A DNA stretch of 64,000 nucleotides from Eubacterium sp. (GTDB taxonomy: Bacteria; Bacillota; Clostridia; Lachnospirales; Lachnospiraceae): assembly GCA_024690665.1 (NCBI GenBank), contig JAILOU010000029.1:23939-87938 (forward strand), read 5' to 3'. Shown here piece by piece: positions 52,811 through 62,861 of this stretch (position 1 is its first letter; each line of letters begins with the position of its first letter). A program made the translations under genes and the position numbers. Below the pieces are notes generated by a model. That model had not been told where the DNA came from, did not search any database, and worked only from the letters and a program-made list of their open reading frames with translations.

Positions 52811-54082
52811 TTATTCCGTTCTTTTTTTCAGCAATAATAAAAGGATAATTCCTACAACTTCTGCAACGATAAATACCGTATATGGTAAAGTATAATTTCC
52901 CTGTGATATTGTCAGCAAAAACGCCATAATCCCAAATGCCAACACTCGTATAAAAGAAGATATTGTCGTAATCACGCTATTGGCCTGCTTAAACCCGGCC
53001 TTTCCAAAATAGGTGATAATCAACGACGGTATTCGATTCAGCACACCGCCGAGTCCCAATCCTACCATCACACATCCAACCCATACAATTACGATGTTCG
53101 ATCCGATATTTAAAAACAGCATTGCAAGCGCGAAATTCGCCGCATAAGCTATCGTTGCAATCTTAGGTCCGACTTTACCGTCTATCCAGCCCCACAGATA
53201 TGAGCCCGGGATTCCCACCATGGAAGTAATCGTCAGAAAATGAAGCGCCTGCGTATGCGTATATCCAACCGACATCATGCGGGGCACAAACTGACTAGCC
53301 ACTCCAACCATCACCATCCAGATTAATCCAAATCCAATACTGATCAGCCAGGCATTTCGCTTCTTTAACACATCGCGCACCGTAATTTTCTCCGTATCAT
53401 CCGTCTCTATCTGCAGGTCTGCACCCAGCTTCTCAGCCAGTTGTGGCTCCATATTATCCGGATACCGTCCAACCCGCTCCGGCGTTTCTTTCACCCAGAC
53501 CAAAGAGATTGCACCTACAATCATAATGGCAACTCCGACAATTACAAATGCCACCTTGAACCCGATTTGTTCCAACATAGCTGAAAATGCCGGAATAAAA
53601 AATGCGCAACTACAAGGCGCTCCGATAGTTGCCCAGCCCAGTGCAACTCCCTTCTTACGCGGAAACCAATCCGTCATAATCGTTGGCGCCACAAATCCAA
53701 ATGCGGACACAAAAAAGCATACCATTACCAAAAACAGGACGTACAGTAAAACTGTCGAGCACAATCCCCAGAGTGCAAATGCCGCTCCTGACACCAATAG
53801 TGTGAGAGCTCCGACAATTCTTGTACTGATTTTTAAAAGCATTCTGGAAAATATAAACCCGCCTATAATTCCCACAATACTTGCCGGCGTGGCATATGCA
53901 AGCAGCACATGTGCATCCAACCCGTAATGCGCTGCAAATGCGTCCGGAAGCAGATTCTGCACATCCGTCGTAAGCGCTGCATACAAAAAGTAGATGATCA
54001 TACAAAAGAAGATCATGCTCCATCCCCAGCCGCTAAAACGACTGTCTGTCAAACTCTGTGACATTCTCATATTCTTTTTCAT
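52811..54082 (-). CDS. Major facilitator transporter, OFA (oxalate/formate antiporter-like) family
   Basis: This 423-residue protein has 12 predicted membrane helices and OFA-type motifs (GWGWSMIFFCMIIYFLYAAL at the N-terminus; DWFPRKKGVALGWATIGAP after helix 4; KETPERVGRYPDN before helix 7). It probably exports or exchanges a carboxylate or other anion; the substrate is unknown. A GGAG site precedes ATG 54082. It sits 41 nt downstream of the YibE/F gene and may be cotranscribed with it. Confidence 0.88.
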   Translation of the reverse strand: MKKNMRMSQSLTDSRFSGWGWSMIFFCMIIYFLYAALTTDVQNLLPDAFAAHYGLDAHVLLAYATPASIVGIIGGFIFSRMLLKISTRIVGALTLLVSGAAFALWGLCSTVLLYVLFLVMVCFFVSAFGFVAPTIMTDWFPRKKGVALGWATIGAPCSCAFFIPAFSAMLEQIGFKVAFVIVGVAIMIVGAISLVWVKETPERVGRYPDNMEPQLAEKLGADLQIETDDTEKITVRDVLKKRNAWLISIGFGLIWMVMVGVASQFVPRMMSVGYTHTQALHFLTITSMVGIPGSYLWGWIDGKVGPKIATIAYAANFALAMLFLNIGSNIVIVWVGCVMVGLGLGGVLNRIPSLIITYFGKAGFKQANSVITTISSFIRVLAFGIMAFLLTISQGNYTLPYTVFIVAEVVGIILLLLLKKRTE

Positions 54083-54123
54083 AACTCATTTCTTCTCCTC
54101 TTTTTTCTGCTCCCTCTAGTGCT

Positions 54124-55362
54124 TTATTCTATCATTTTTTCATCGTTCTCTCCACTATTAACTTTACCACTATGTACCCCCAACACCCACGCAGATAACA
54201 TCGATGCCACCGGCACAGACAAAATCACGGCGATACTTCCTGTCATTCCCTGCAACATTTCTATGGCAATAAAGTCTGAATTGAGGAGTTGGTTCGTCTG
54301 ATAACCATATGAAATCACCACTAAAAGCGTCGTAATCGACGAACCGATAAATGCCAATATCAGAGTCTGGCAATTCGTTCCTATCATATCCCTTCCAACC
54401 GAAAGACCGGATTTTAAAAGATTAGTCGGCGAAAGTTCCGGTGCATTCTTTCTGATTTCAAAAATAGACGAAACCACCGACATTGCCATGTCAAGGATTG
54501 CGCCAAGCGCGGATATAATGATACTGACAAATAGTAAATCAGCGACCCCCATTCCGGTATTCTCGCGAATCAAGATGAGTTCTTCAGATGATTCCAGATT
54601 ATAACCATTGAGATGTAACAGCGCTGCAAATATAAAATACACAATTGCCGCCATCACAACTCCGGAGATGGAAGCGATTATCGCAATCCGGGTTTTCTTA
54701 TTCCACCCGTTAAGCAGCATAAGAGAACTAAACGTAATAATCGACACCGCGATGACTGTAGCTACAATCGGTTGCCAACCGTGAAAGATTGCCGGCAACA
54801 AGAATCTAAGCAATACAATCATGGCAAAGACCAGACCGCACAACGATAAGAACCCCTTTTTTTTACCAATAATCACCATCAATACCGCAAATACCCCAAA
54901 CAGCAATAACATGGCTTTTGTGTGATCATAGTTATACACACTGTAATACGGCTCGGTGCCTTCCGGCGTGTCTGCCTTTACGATAATCCTGCTTCCAACC
55001 TCACAGATAATATGATGCGTATTCGTCACATCATTTTTTACAGTGATGGTTTCCCCTTTATATTCACCGCTTGTAATCTGTACTTCCAAAACCTGATATC
55101 CAAGTTTTCTTCCTCGTTCCGTATCGTTTCTTGCCAGCTCTTCTTCTACAATCTTCACAACTGTCCCCTTTGGATGAGACAGCGTATCTGTTTCATACAT
55201 GGAATAGTCAATCGGATTGGCACGGTTCCACATTGAGATTGCAATCACAATAACGATCATAAATGCAAATATAAAAATATGTTCCTTTGTAAAAATACGG
55301 CAAAGTGCCGGGCATTTTTTGCCCGACACAGTACCGGAATTGTTGTTATCATTCAATTTCAT
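54124..55362 (-). CDS. YibE/F-family membrane protein
   Basis: This 412-residue protein has an N-terminal helix, an extracytoplasmic beta-rich part (~50-130; VLEVQITSGEYKGETITVKN) and seven or eight C-terminal helices with the YibE/F signature (GMGVADLLFVSIIISALGAI; DMAMSVVSSIFEI; GRDMIGTNCQTLILAFIGSS). Its molecular function is unknown; a transport role has been suggested for the family. It starts 18 nt after the secreted phosphatase gene on the same strand. Confidence 0.88.
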   Translation of the reverse strand: MKLNDNNNSGTVSGKKCPALCRIFTKEHIFIFAFMIVIVIAISMWNRANPIDYSMYETDTLSHPKGTVVKIVEEELARNDTERGRKLGYQVLEVQITSGEYKGETITVKNDVTNTHHIICEVGSRIIVKADTPEGTEPYYSVYNYDHTKAMLLLFGVFAVLMVIIGKKKGFLSLCGLVFAMIVLLRFLLPAIFHGWQPIVATVIAVSIITFSSLMLLNGWNKKTRIAIIASISGVVMAAIVYFIFAALLHLNGYNLESSEELILIRENTGMGVADLLFVSIIISALGAILDMAMSVVSSIFEIRKNAPELSPTNLLKSGLSVGRDMIGTNCQTLILAFIGSSITTLLVVISYGYQTNQLLNSDFIAIEMLQGMTGSIAVILSVPVASMLSAWVLGVHSGKVNSGENDEKMIE

Positions 55363-55380
55363 ACTATTTTCGTTCCTGTC

Positions 55381-57105
55381 TTATTTTACTTTAACTTTTT
55401 TAACCTTAGACCAGCCACTCTTATAAGTCTTACCTTTAACGGTTTTAATTGCTCTTACTTTTACCGCATATTTCTTACCGGATTTGAGCTTTTTGATGGT
55501 TGTTTTTTTATTGCTTACCGTAACCGTCTTCCACTTTTTCGTTCCGACCTTTTTGTATGCAAATCGATACTTTACATTACCGCTTACCTTCTTGGCCGTA
55601 ACCGTAATCTTACCCTTTTTGGCTTTAATTTTCTTAATAGAAGTCTTGGCAACTTTCACATTAGATGCACTTGTAACCTTAGATGTCTGATTATCTGTAT
55701 TGGACACCGTGCCGGTATCTTTAGTCTGCGCCGTTCTTTCAATGGTAAAGCTGTCTAACTCTTCAAGTTCTTCCGTATCCGTATAATAAGTTGTGAATGT
55801 AAGACTGTTTTCTGTCACTTCTACGTTCGTAATGTTCGGACGATTACTTTGATCTTTCACTGCGATGAAATCTGTCAGTGAATTGTTATTGTAGCTGTAA
55901 TACTTACTTCCGGATGCAGAATTGGCTGTCAGATAAAAGACCTGTCCATCCTCCGGATCTGTCACCTTGGAAGCTGCTGTCTCTCCTTCGCTTACATTAT
56001 GTCCTTCCGGAATGATTGGATCGTTACCATCCATCATATATGTTCTGGTGTAACAATGGTCATGTCCCATTAATACCGCATCAATATCAAGTCCGGAGAA
56101 GATACTTGGAAGCATCGAACGAAGCTCTAATATCGAATCATCCGTCGCATGACTTGCCGCACTATAGATAGAATGATGGAAACTTACAATCTTCCAGGTT
56201 GCATCCGAATTCTCCTCTAATGCCTGTTTGATAAAGGCGCGATGCTCACTAACACTTCTGTTATTCGAATTTAAGGCAATGAATAACACACCGTTGTACA
56301 TATTGTAATAGTCACCGCTTTGCTGTCCGGTAGATGATTTATTTCCAAGATTTGAAACATTTGGAATATTATAATGTTCCGAATACTGCTCACTGCCGGA
56401 GTCATGATTTCCTTCATTTGCCGCCAGCGCATAAGACTGCATCTCATCCGGTGCAAAGAATCCCTCATACTGCTCTGCTTCGCTTGTTCCCTTGTCATTA
56501 ATCTGATCTCCGGCACTTAAGATAAAGCTGGTCTGTGGGAACTTTGCAATTGAATTGGTTAAGGTGGTGTCCCATCCTTCGGTATCATTTGTCGTATTAT
56601 GACTTGCTCCAATCTGCGGGTCACCTACAAACAGGAAGTTAAACGATTCATCCTCTCCAAGCTGCGCTGTGGTAAAGGTATACGTCTGTGACCACTGCTC
56701 CGAATTTCCTACTCGGTAGAGATAGGTGGTATTCTCCTGTAAGTTTTTCATAACCGCCTTGTTTGAATACAGCCCCTCCGTGTTAATGTACTGATTTGCT
56801 CGAATCTTCTTGGCATCTGATTCCGGAAATGCACTCTCATCGGTCCATCCTGAAGGCATCTTCACGATTTCCACATAAGATGGATTATCAGACTCTCCGT
56901 ACCAGGTAATGTTACGCTGCGTTTCATCTGCTCCGACCTGAAGTGAAACATCCTTGATTTCAAGCTGCGTACCCCCATCATTTTCTGTACTCGTTTCCTC
57001 TGCGTAGCAATAGTTGTTTTGCATCATCACACCCGTAACGGATGACATTGATATGATTCCCGCTAATGCGATCGCTGACACTGTTGTAATTTTTCGTAAT
57101 TTCAT
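55381..57105 (-). CDS. Secreted purple-acid-type metallophosphoesterase with Fn3 domains
   Basis: The protein has 574 residues from ATG 57105 (GAGAGGG upstream); a signal peptide ends near CYAEE. An Fn3-like PAP N-domain (~45-140) precedes a calcineurin-type phosphatase with FLFVGDPQIG, SAGDQIND, NEGNHDSG, SFHHSIY and LMGHDHCYTR, so all metal-binding motifs are present. A Lys-rich Fn3-like C-terminus (YRFAYKKVGTKKWKTVTVSN) follows. It probably releases phosphate from organic phosphates outside the cell. It is the first gene of an operon with YibE/F. Confidence 0.9.
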   Translation of the reverse strand: MKLRKITTVSAIALAGIISMSSVTGVMMQNNYCYAEETSTENDGGTQLEIKDVSLQVGADETQRNITWYGESDNPSYVEIVKMPSGWTDESAFPESDAKKIRANQYINTEGLYSNKAVMKNLQENTTYLYRVGNSEQWSQTYTFTTAQLGEDESFNFLFVGDPQIGASHNTTNDTEGWDTTLTNSIAKFPQTSFILSAGDQINDKGTSEAEQYEGFFAPDEMQSYALAANEGNHDSGSEQYSEHYNIPNVSNLGNKSSTGQQSGDYYNMYNGVLFIALNSNNRSVSEHRAFIKQALEENSDATWKIVSFHHSIYSAASHATDDSILELRSMLPSIFSGLDIDAVLMGHDHCYTRTYMMDGNDPIIPEGHNVSEGETAASKVTDPEDGQVFYLTANSASGSKYYSYNNNSLTDFIAVKDQSNRPNITNVEVTENSLTFTTYYTDTEELEELDSFTIERTAQTKDTGTVSNTDNQTSKVTSASNVKVAKTSIKKIKAKKGKITVTAKKVSGNVKYRFAYKKVGTKKWKTVTVSNKKTTIKKLKSGKKYAVKVRAIKTVKGKTYKSGWSKVKKVKVK

Positions 57106-57277
57106 CAAACTAAAATTCCCTCTCTTTCTTATTGTTCTCATCTGTGACTCTCGGCCAAATCGTTCCTCTCTTCCGCTTCGGCCTTCTTTCGTTTGACAAA
57201 ACACATGATACGTCACGAATGTAAAAGGCAATACCGCAGCCCTGTAAAATATCTGAGAAATGTTTGTAAACGTCTGA

Positions 57278-57314
57278 ACAAAAAAATCCCCGCCACAGGC
57301 AAATGCCTGTAGCG
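57278..57314 (-). terminator. Terminator of the chemoreceptor/sugar-binding operon
   Basis: An 11-bp stem with one mismatch (57291-57301 with 57304-57314) is followed on minus by GGGGATTTTTTTG, 20 nt after the stop of the binding protein gene. Confidence 0.8.
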
Positions 57315-57333
57315 AGGAACTTATATCTATATT

Positions 57334-58317
57334 TTATTGATAACTGCTCACATTCGAAGCATCGACTTCTTCATACGGGATAATAACGCAGGTATTTTCC
57401 TCATCCACACCCTCGAGCGAGGAAATAGATTGTCCGTTTGCTAATAACTTTGCAGCTTTTACCGCATATTCAGCCTGTCCGTCTGCATTCTGGAAAGAGG
57501 TAAATACCATATCTCCGGAAGTAATTGCCGCACAGCCGTCAGCAGTACCGTCTACACCGGCAATCGGTGTATCGGCCGGGTCAAGTCCATGCTCTTTTAA
57601 CGATTCAATGATTCCCATTGCCATCGTATCATTGTTGGCAAAGATACAGTCAAATGACTGGCCAGTTTTTAAGAACGTATCCATCGCTTCTTTGGCCTGT
57701 TCTGCGTCCCAATTGGCCGTATCATCAAATACATAATTTGCATCCACGCCATTGTCCTTCATTACCTGTTTTACGCCTTTGGTACGATTCAATGCATCAT
57801 ATCCGGCCTGTCCTTCCATAATTACGATATTCAGACTTGAAGGATTGCCAAGCTTTTCCAAAATGGCCTCTCCTTGCTGCGTGCCGGCTTCGTACGATTC
57901 CGAACCAACATATACATACTGATCGGCAACCAGATGCTCTTCATCCGGCTTACGATTAACGTAGACAATTGGCAAATCACCTGCTGCCACCTCTGTATGT
58001 AAGATAGTGGAACTATCCGCAATCTGCATGATGATTGCATCATATCCATCCGCCTCTGCCGACGAAATCGTTTCAATCTGCGCCTGTGGCGTTGTATCTT
58101 CTACCAGTTCTACGGTAACCCCTTCTTCCGCTGCATGGGTATCCATTGCTGCTGCCAAAGTTTCTCCAAAGGAATCTCCTGTGATACTAGAACCGATAAA
58201 TAAGATTTTAGCATCTCCGCTACTTTGCGTTTCACTGTCACAACCGGACAACATGGCGCCGATCATGATACTACATGTTGCAACTGCAATCACTTTTTTA
58301 ACTGTTCTTTTTCTCAT
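57334..58317 (-). CDS. Sugar-binding lipoprotein (RbsB/MglB type)
   Basis: The protein has 327 residues from ATG 58317 (GGAGGG site). The lipoprotein signal MIGAMLSGCDSE has its lipid Cys near residue 26. The periplasmic-binding fold of the sugar family follows (ILFIGSSITGDSFGETLAAA; YDAIIMQIADSST; IVIMEGQAGYDALNRTKGV; CIFANNDTMAMGIIESL; IAGVDGTADG). The gene lies 13 nt downstream of a chemoreceptor and no permease or ATPase follows. It may therefore present a sugar-like ligand to the receptor rather than to a transporter. Confidence 0.9.
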   Translation of the reverse strand: MRKRTVKKVIAVATCSIMIGAMLSGCDSETQSSGDAKILFIGSSITGDSFGETLAAAMDTHAAEEGVTVELVEDTTPQAQIETISSAEADGYDAIIMQIADSSTILHTEVAAGDLPIVYVNRKPDEEHLVADQYVYVGSESYEAGTQQGEAILEKLGNPSSLNIVIMEGQAGYDALNRTKGVKQVMKDNGVDANYVFDDTANWDAEQAKEAMDTFLKTGQSFDCIFANNDTMAMGIIESLKEHGLDPADTPIAGVDGTADGCAAITSGDMVFTSFQNADGQAEYAVKAAKLLANGQSISSLEGVDEENTCVIIPYEEVDASNVSSYQ

Positions 58318-58330
58318 AGCCGCGCCCTCC

Positions 58331-60328
58331 TTAAATCTTAAACTGTGAAACATGCTGCGTAAGTGTATCCGAAGTATTCGCCAGCTCGTGAGAATTGTCT
58401 GCCACATCCTGACTGCTTTTCGTAATGTTATTCGCTTGTTCCACCATATTTTGAGAGGTCGCCAGAATTTCATCAGCGCTCGCTGCCTGTTCTTCTGAAA
58501 TAGCGGCAACATTGGTTGCAACATCATTTACCTTTTCAACATCATCAATCATCTCACCCATAAGCCGGCTCGACTCTTGAATATTATTATAGATTTGGTC
58601 AAATGTATCTACCGCAGTGTTAATCAGCACCGTATTTTCCTGAATACTTTCCGCACTGGCATTGGCCTGTCCAACTGCTTCTTCAATCAGCTTGTGAACT
58701 TCCTGAATCAGACCGGCAATATTTTGTGTGCTTTCCGCACTGGTCTGTGCCAATTTACCAATTTCTGTTGCCACAACGGCAAATCCACGGCCGGCTTCAC
58801 CTGCACGGGCTGCCTCAATGGAAGCATTTAAGGATAACAGATTCGTTTCTTCTGCAATATTGCCAATCATACCAACGATATTGGTGATTTCTTCCGATGC
58901 GTTTCCAACCTTGTTAATAGAACCTACAAGCTCATTGTTTGCCTGTTCGATTCCCTTCATAGCCTCATTCAGATGTTCCATATCTTCTCGGCCCTTTTGT
59001 GACATTGCGACGGTTTCATCCATACTGTCACTTGCCTTTTCACTATTGTCCTTTGTATCTGCAACAACTGATGCAAGCACTGTCGCATTTTCCGCAATGT
59101 CATTTACGGCAATTGCAAGCTGATCGACAGTGTCATTTAACTGCTGCATCGCTTCCGACTGAGACTGGGAAGCATCATACATCTGCTTGGACACCATATC
59201 CGAATTGTCGGATTCTTGTTTTAACTTGGCAGACTCATCCGAGATACTCGAAATCATATGACGCATGCTGTCCAAAAATTCCCGTACTTTTGAACCCATC
59301 ATACCAATTTCATCGTTACTGTCTGAATCCACTGTAATCGTAAAGTCACCGGCTGACATCGCGGAAATATTTTCTGCAATATCACCAAGTGGTGCCATAA
59401 TCCTTGTAACAATAATCCGAATAAAGATAATGATTACAATAACAGCTACAATACCGATTAAAATCAGAAGGTTTCTGATATTATTAACACTTTCCATAAT
59501 AATATCCGTCTCAATATATGATACCAGCATCCAGTTTGTTCCGGAGATAGCACGAAAGTCTACCATGTATCCACCAATCGTCTGCTCATCTGTATCATTT
59601 TCATTAATTGCCGTAGCAATCCCGCTCATCAATGTGCTGCTGTCGCCCTCGCCTAACGTTGTAGACATCAAGCTACTGTCACGATGTGCCAAAATGGTAT
59701 TATCTGTCATATCTACCAGGAAGGAACTTGCATTATTCATCTTCACACCGGAATTGACAATAATACTAATCTGATCCAAGGATACATCACTCGATATAAT
59801 CTTGATATCATCAGATCCGTCATTCAATATACCGGAAGCACTAACGACATACTCGCCGCTGTCATTCGTATGCGCTGTACCATATGCCATATTGATACGG
59901 GTCATACCTTCCGTGTACCAGGACTCACTTGTCGGATCGGCAACCTCCAAAGAAGACTCTTTCGCCTTGTATATCTTTCCTTTTGAACTTCCAATATAAA
60001 GCCCTTCCGGTGAATTGCTGTTAAAACCATAATAAGAATCCAGTAATGTCTGAAGCTGATCTTCATCCGGTTTTACAGATTCTATCGTATGCTTTGCCGT
60101 TGCAAAATACTGCAGATTCTCATCCAGCCAGGACTCAATGTTGTCTCCCTGGTTGGAAATAGAAGATGATAGCTGTTCCACAGCCATTTCCTTAAGGCTA
60201 TTGCCTGACAGTGTTGTGGATAGAATTACCAAAACCGCAACTGTAACAATAACCACAGGCATAATCATGACCAATAATTTTCCTTTTATTGATCCTTGTT
60301 TACGTGGTGCTTTTTTTACCTTTTTCAT
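58331..60328 (-). CDS. Methyl-accepting chemotaxis protein (dCACHE-HAMP-MA)
   Basis: The protein has 665 residues. A basic N-terminus and first helix ([20 protein letters not shown]), a dCACHE-type extracellular sensor (~50-280; [24 protein letters not shown]), a second helix (~285-305), HAMP (~306-360), and a cytoplasmic signalling hairpin with the conserved tip [20 protein letters not shown] and [15 protein letters not shown]. It controls CheA-dependent movement or other outputs in response to an external ligand. It is paired with the binding protein downstream. Confidence 0.95.
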   Translation of the reverse strand: MKKVKKAPRKQGSIKGKLLVMIMPVVIVTVAVLVILSTTLSGNSLKEMAVEQLSSSISNQGDNIESWLDENLQYFATAKHTIESVKPDEDQLQTLLDSYYGFNSNSPEGLYIGSSKGKIYKAKESSLEVADPTSESWYTEGMTRINMAYGTAHTNDSGEYVVSASGILNDGSDDIKIISSDVSLDQISIIVNSGVKMNNASSFLVDMTDNTILAHRDSSLMSTTLGEGDSSTLMSGIATAINENDTDEQTIGGYMVDFRAISGTNWMLVSYIETDIIMESVNNIRNLLILIGIVAVIVIIIFIRIIVTRIMAPLGDIAENISAMSAGDFTITVDSDSNDEIGMMGSKVREFLDSMRHMISSISDESAKLKQESDNSDMVSKQMYDASQSQSEAMQQLNDTVDQLAIAVNDIAENATVLASVVADTKDNSEKASDSMDETVAMSQKGREDMEHLNEAMKGIEQANNELVGSINKVGNASEEITNIVGMIGNIAEETNLLSLNASIEAARAGEAGRGFAVVATEIGKLAQTSAESTQNIAGLIQEVHKLIEEAVGQANASAESIQENTVLINTAVDTFDQIYNNIQESSRLMGEMIDDVEKVNDVATNVAAISEEQAASADEILATSQNMVEQANNITKSSQDVADNSHELANTSDTLTQHVSQFKI

Positions 60329-60368
60329 ACGCCCTCCTAGTCCTTTATTCCTAAACGCTCACACCTGC

Positions 60369-60398
60369 ATTATAGCATGGTGTATAGTTGGAATACAA
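60369..60398 (-). promoter_or_regulatory. Promoter of the chemoreceptor operon
   Basis: TTGTAT (plus 60393-60398) and TATAAT (plus 60369-60374) on minus are 18 nt apart, about 40 nt before the chemoreceptor ATG, which has an AGGAGG site. Confidence 0.6.
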
Positions 60399-60427
60399 GT
60401 CCTATCTTTCTGTACGATATCTAACTA

Positions 60428-60480
60428 TTGGGGACGTTCCTTTTGCCACGGTCATGTGTACTTTGGCTCGAATAAACAAA
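60428..60480. repeat. Intergenic repeat, copy 2
   Basis: Its first 40 nt are identical to 52709-52748, and it has the same ATAAACAAA end. It lies just upstream of the chemoreceptor promoter and just downstream of the Fn3 lipoprotein gene. Orientation is the same as copy 1. Confidence 0.85.
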
Positions 60481-60485
60481 TGGTG

Positions 60486-61628
60486 TTAATCAAAATTCTG
60501 ATACACCTGTGCAATTCCTCCCTCAAAATCAATATTCAAAATACTATATCCAACTCCCGGGCCATCATATTCCAGCCGAACAGCCCCCTTATCCGAATCA
60601 AGATAAATTTCGTCTGCAGAAGCTATGTCTTCTCCTTCAACTTGTATATACACAGTATCCCCCGGCGAAATCACAACTTCTTGATCCTTCAATGTTTTCC
60701 AGGACTCATTATCACAGCTAAATGCAGTTACCTCTACCGCATTATCCTCATCATCTAAAGCCGAATCGCCTTGACCGATTTTAAGCTCCCCATTATATCT
60801 GTCACTTTTCAGCTTAACAATCACCTTATCCGAATATCCGGAAATAGTTTGCTTTGATACTGTATATTCTCCCTTAAAATTCACTGCCGGTATGCGAACC
60901 TCATCAGACTTTTTGGAATAGTATTCTTGACCATCCTCCTGCCTGACTGCTTTGATTTTGTAATAGTAAATCACTCCGGGCTCAACTGAAGTGTCCTTGA
61001 TTTCACCGGATCCCTCACAGATCTCTTCAACCGTCTCAAAATCAATCTTTTGGTACTCTTCCTCACCTTCCGCTTTCCTGTAAAGAATCACATCTGTCGG
61101 ATCCACGCCATAATAGCACTGATAATATAGATAAAGACAGTCCTTGCTGTTTGTCGAAAATTCACCGGATCCGCCGTTAAGCAAATCAGGCGCAGATAAT
61201 CCGCAGCACTGACATGTATACTGACCATCGTCCTCGTTGGAAGCATAAACGAGTTTTTTCTCTTCTTCTACCTGTTGATATGCCTTAACCAAATAAGCGT
61301 AATAGTGATCGGCTTTTACATTTTCATCGGTATAGCTGCCTTCTCCCCCGGACACTTCTGCAATTTTTTCATAACTTGACAGCTCATAGGTCATATCTTT
61401 TTCCGGATTAAGCACATCTTGTGTAACATCTACTCTGTATATCTCATAGGTACTGATTTTGTTATCTTCCTCCCATGCGACAGTGATATCATTCATATGC
61501 GGCGTTAAAGAAATGGAAAATGTTTCTACGCTTTCTGCGGATACGTCCTCCTCCCAATCTTGAGACCCACATGAAACTATCATGAGCATGGTCATCATCA
61601 TGAGTAATGTTAATATCGTCTTTTTCAC
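60486..61628 (-). CDS. Fn3-containing lipoprotein (GTG start)
   Basis: The protein has 380 residues. The start is placed at GTG 61628, with a GGAGATG site 5-6 nt upstream. The lipoprotein signal is LLMMMTMLMIVSCGSQ (lipid Cys near 20). Two Fn3-like repeats (ITVAWEEDNKISTYEIYRVD; PGVIYYYKIKAVRQEDGQEY) flank a Cys-rich patch (YTCQCCGLSAPD). The last ~110 residues are beta-rich without a known domain. No enzymatic motif is visible; it is a surface-bound protein of unknown function. Confidence 0.75.
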   Translation of the reverse strand: MKKTILTLLMMMTMLMIVSCGSQDWEEDVSAESVETFSISLTPHMNDITVAWEEDNKISTYEIYRVDVTQDVLNPEKDMTYELSSYEKIAEVSGGEGSYTDENVKADHYYAYLVKAYQQVEEEKKLVYASNEDDGQYTCQCCGLSAPDLLNGGSGEFSTNSKDCLYLYYQCYYGVDPTDVILYRKAEGEEEYQKIDFETVEEICEGSGEIKDTSVEPGVIYYYKIKAVRQEDGQEYYSKKSDEVRIPAVNFKGEYTVSKQTISGYSDKVIVKLKSDRYNGELKIGQGDSALDDEDNAVEVTAFSCDNESWKTLKDQEVVISPGDTVYIQVEGEDIASADEIYLDSDKGAVRLEYDGPGVGYSILNIDFEGGIAQVYQNFD

Positions 61629-61652
61629 ATAATCATCTCCTACTAAGGACAA

Positions 61653-62060
61653 TCACCTTGATAGTAGACACACCGTCTCGACTGTATTTTCTTTGTCCCA
61701 ACGGATTTCCTCTATCGTCTGACCTTGATAGAATACCGGGAACTTAAACTTCATAGACTTCAAAACCTGCCCATTTTCCTTCTGTTCCGGGTATAGCTGA
61801 ATCTCCTGAATGAAGCTCTGAAAGAATTTTTTCTTCCAGATATCCGGCAGCTGATCATAGGCATCATGGAACAGAATCAGGTAGTTGTAGACATTATCTG
61901 CGCTGATCTTTTCTCTCCTGATACTCTCGATTTCTTCCTGATACTGAGCGACCACGTCTTCAAGTTCAGTGATCTTGACGTAGGCATTTTCGAGACGTCC
62001 CTGCAGATCATTATATTTACGGTCGTATGCCCTGTCAGTGATATCAAGATTGTCAAGGGC
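61653..62060 (-). pseudogene. C-terminal remnant of a large serine recombinase
   Basis: Only the C-terminal ~135 codons remain. The coiled-coil DLQGRLENAYVKITELEDVV and the closing part (LPDIWKKKFFQSFIQEIQLY, then KFKFPVFYQGQ) match the ends of transposon-type serine recombinases (TnpX/CcrB-like). The frame breaks at about 62060, where a TetR fragment on the other strand begins, so the catalytic domain is lost. The piece is a scar of an integrated element. Confidence 0.75.
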
Positions 62061-62217
62061 AGAGCTTCGTCTCTATTATGAATTCCAATCTGCCGGCATG
62101 GCTGCTTTCATCGTCAAATGGATCCTGGATGAGGGCTTATCGGAAGAAAACGCCGCATCGCTTCTAGCACGAATACTTCTTCAAGCCCCAGCCTATAAAC
62201 CAAACAATATTTCATAA
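62059..62217 (+). pseudogene. C-terminal fragment of a TetR/AcrR regulator
   Basis: The plus frame reads ELRLYYEFQSAGMAAFIVKW followed by ILDEGLSEENAASLLARIL and stops at 62215-62217. This is the standard last ~50 residues of TetR proteins (the FxxxGxxxxxxxW pattern and LA..L..). The DNA-binding part is absent, and the fragment abuts the recombinase remnant head-on at 62059-62060, a recombination joint. Confidence 0.7.
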
Positions 62218-62229
62218 TTAATCACCTTG

Positions 62230-62503
62230 TTAAAACTCTTTCAGTGTAAAGGACACCTCCCACAGGCTTCCATAGCTTGTATCGCTGACCAGCTTCTTAT
62301 ACGCCGAAAACTTATTCAGCCATCGTTTTGACACTCTGAATGTCACGCCGATCTGTACCACACCTTCCCGGACAACATCCCTCTGTGTGGTTCCTGCTTC
62401 TGTCACGCCTCCGCTGTCTGCCTCCACTTCTTAGATTCATTCTCTGCTGAGCCGTAACCACGATCTCATCAATCATGTCACCGCCAATATAAACCGGGAT
62501 CAA
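62230..62503 (-). pseudogene. Frameshifted small phage structural gene remnant
   Basis: Two overlapping minus frames together give one plausible protein: PVYIGGDMIDEIVVTAQQRM in one frame, then TQRDVVREGVVQIGVTFRVS and KRWLNKFSAYKKL in the next, with a shift near 62430. This resembles small phage virion proteins encoded near the tail tape measure gene (DUF6711-like; moderate confidence). Its 5' end is fused to the tape-measure fragment upstream. Confidence 0.5.
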
Positions 62504-62861
62504 AATCAGCGGCAGTCTTCACCGACGCCGTACCTAATCCCACAACACCCAGATTCACAGGCATGAACTTCTTTCCGACATTGGTAACATTGTCACCAAC
62601 TGTCTTCAGTTTCTCACCCTTTGCAGCGATCTCCTGAATAGCAGTGCCGGAAGCTTTCGCCTGTTCCTCCAAAGCCTTCAGCTTCTGTTCAGTCTCAACG
62701 ATCTCACGCTGCAGGCCATCATACTGTTCCTGCGTGATCGTGCCGTCCTTCAATGCCTGCTCAGCCTGTTCCGCCGCCGTCTTAAGTGTCTCCAGCTTTT
62801 CCTTCGTTTCCGTAGACACGATAACTTTTATACAATTTAACGATGAAACTTTTTCAGTCAA
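62478..62861 (-). pseudogene. Fragment of a phage tail tape measure protein
   Basis: A coiled-coil stretch (TKEKLETLKTAAEQAEQALK; LQREIVETEQKLKALEEQ) is followed by GEKLKTVGDNVTNVGKKFMP and TASVKTAADFD, the pattern of the N-terminal region of tape measure proteins. A full protein would be many hundreds of residues longer. Here it stops after DFDPGLYWR, at a joint with the next phage remnant. The 5' end is also abnormal, since the first ~13 residues do not fit the family. Confidence 0.68.
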
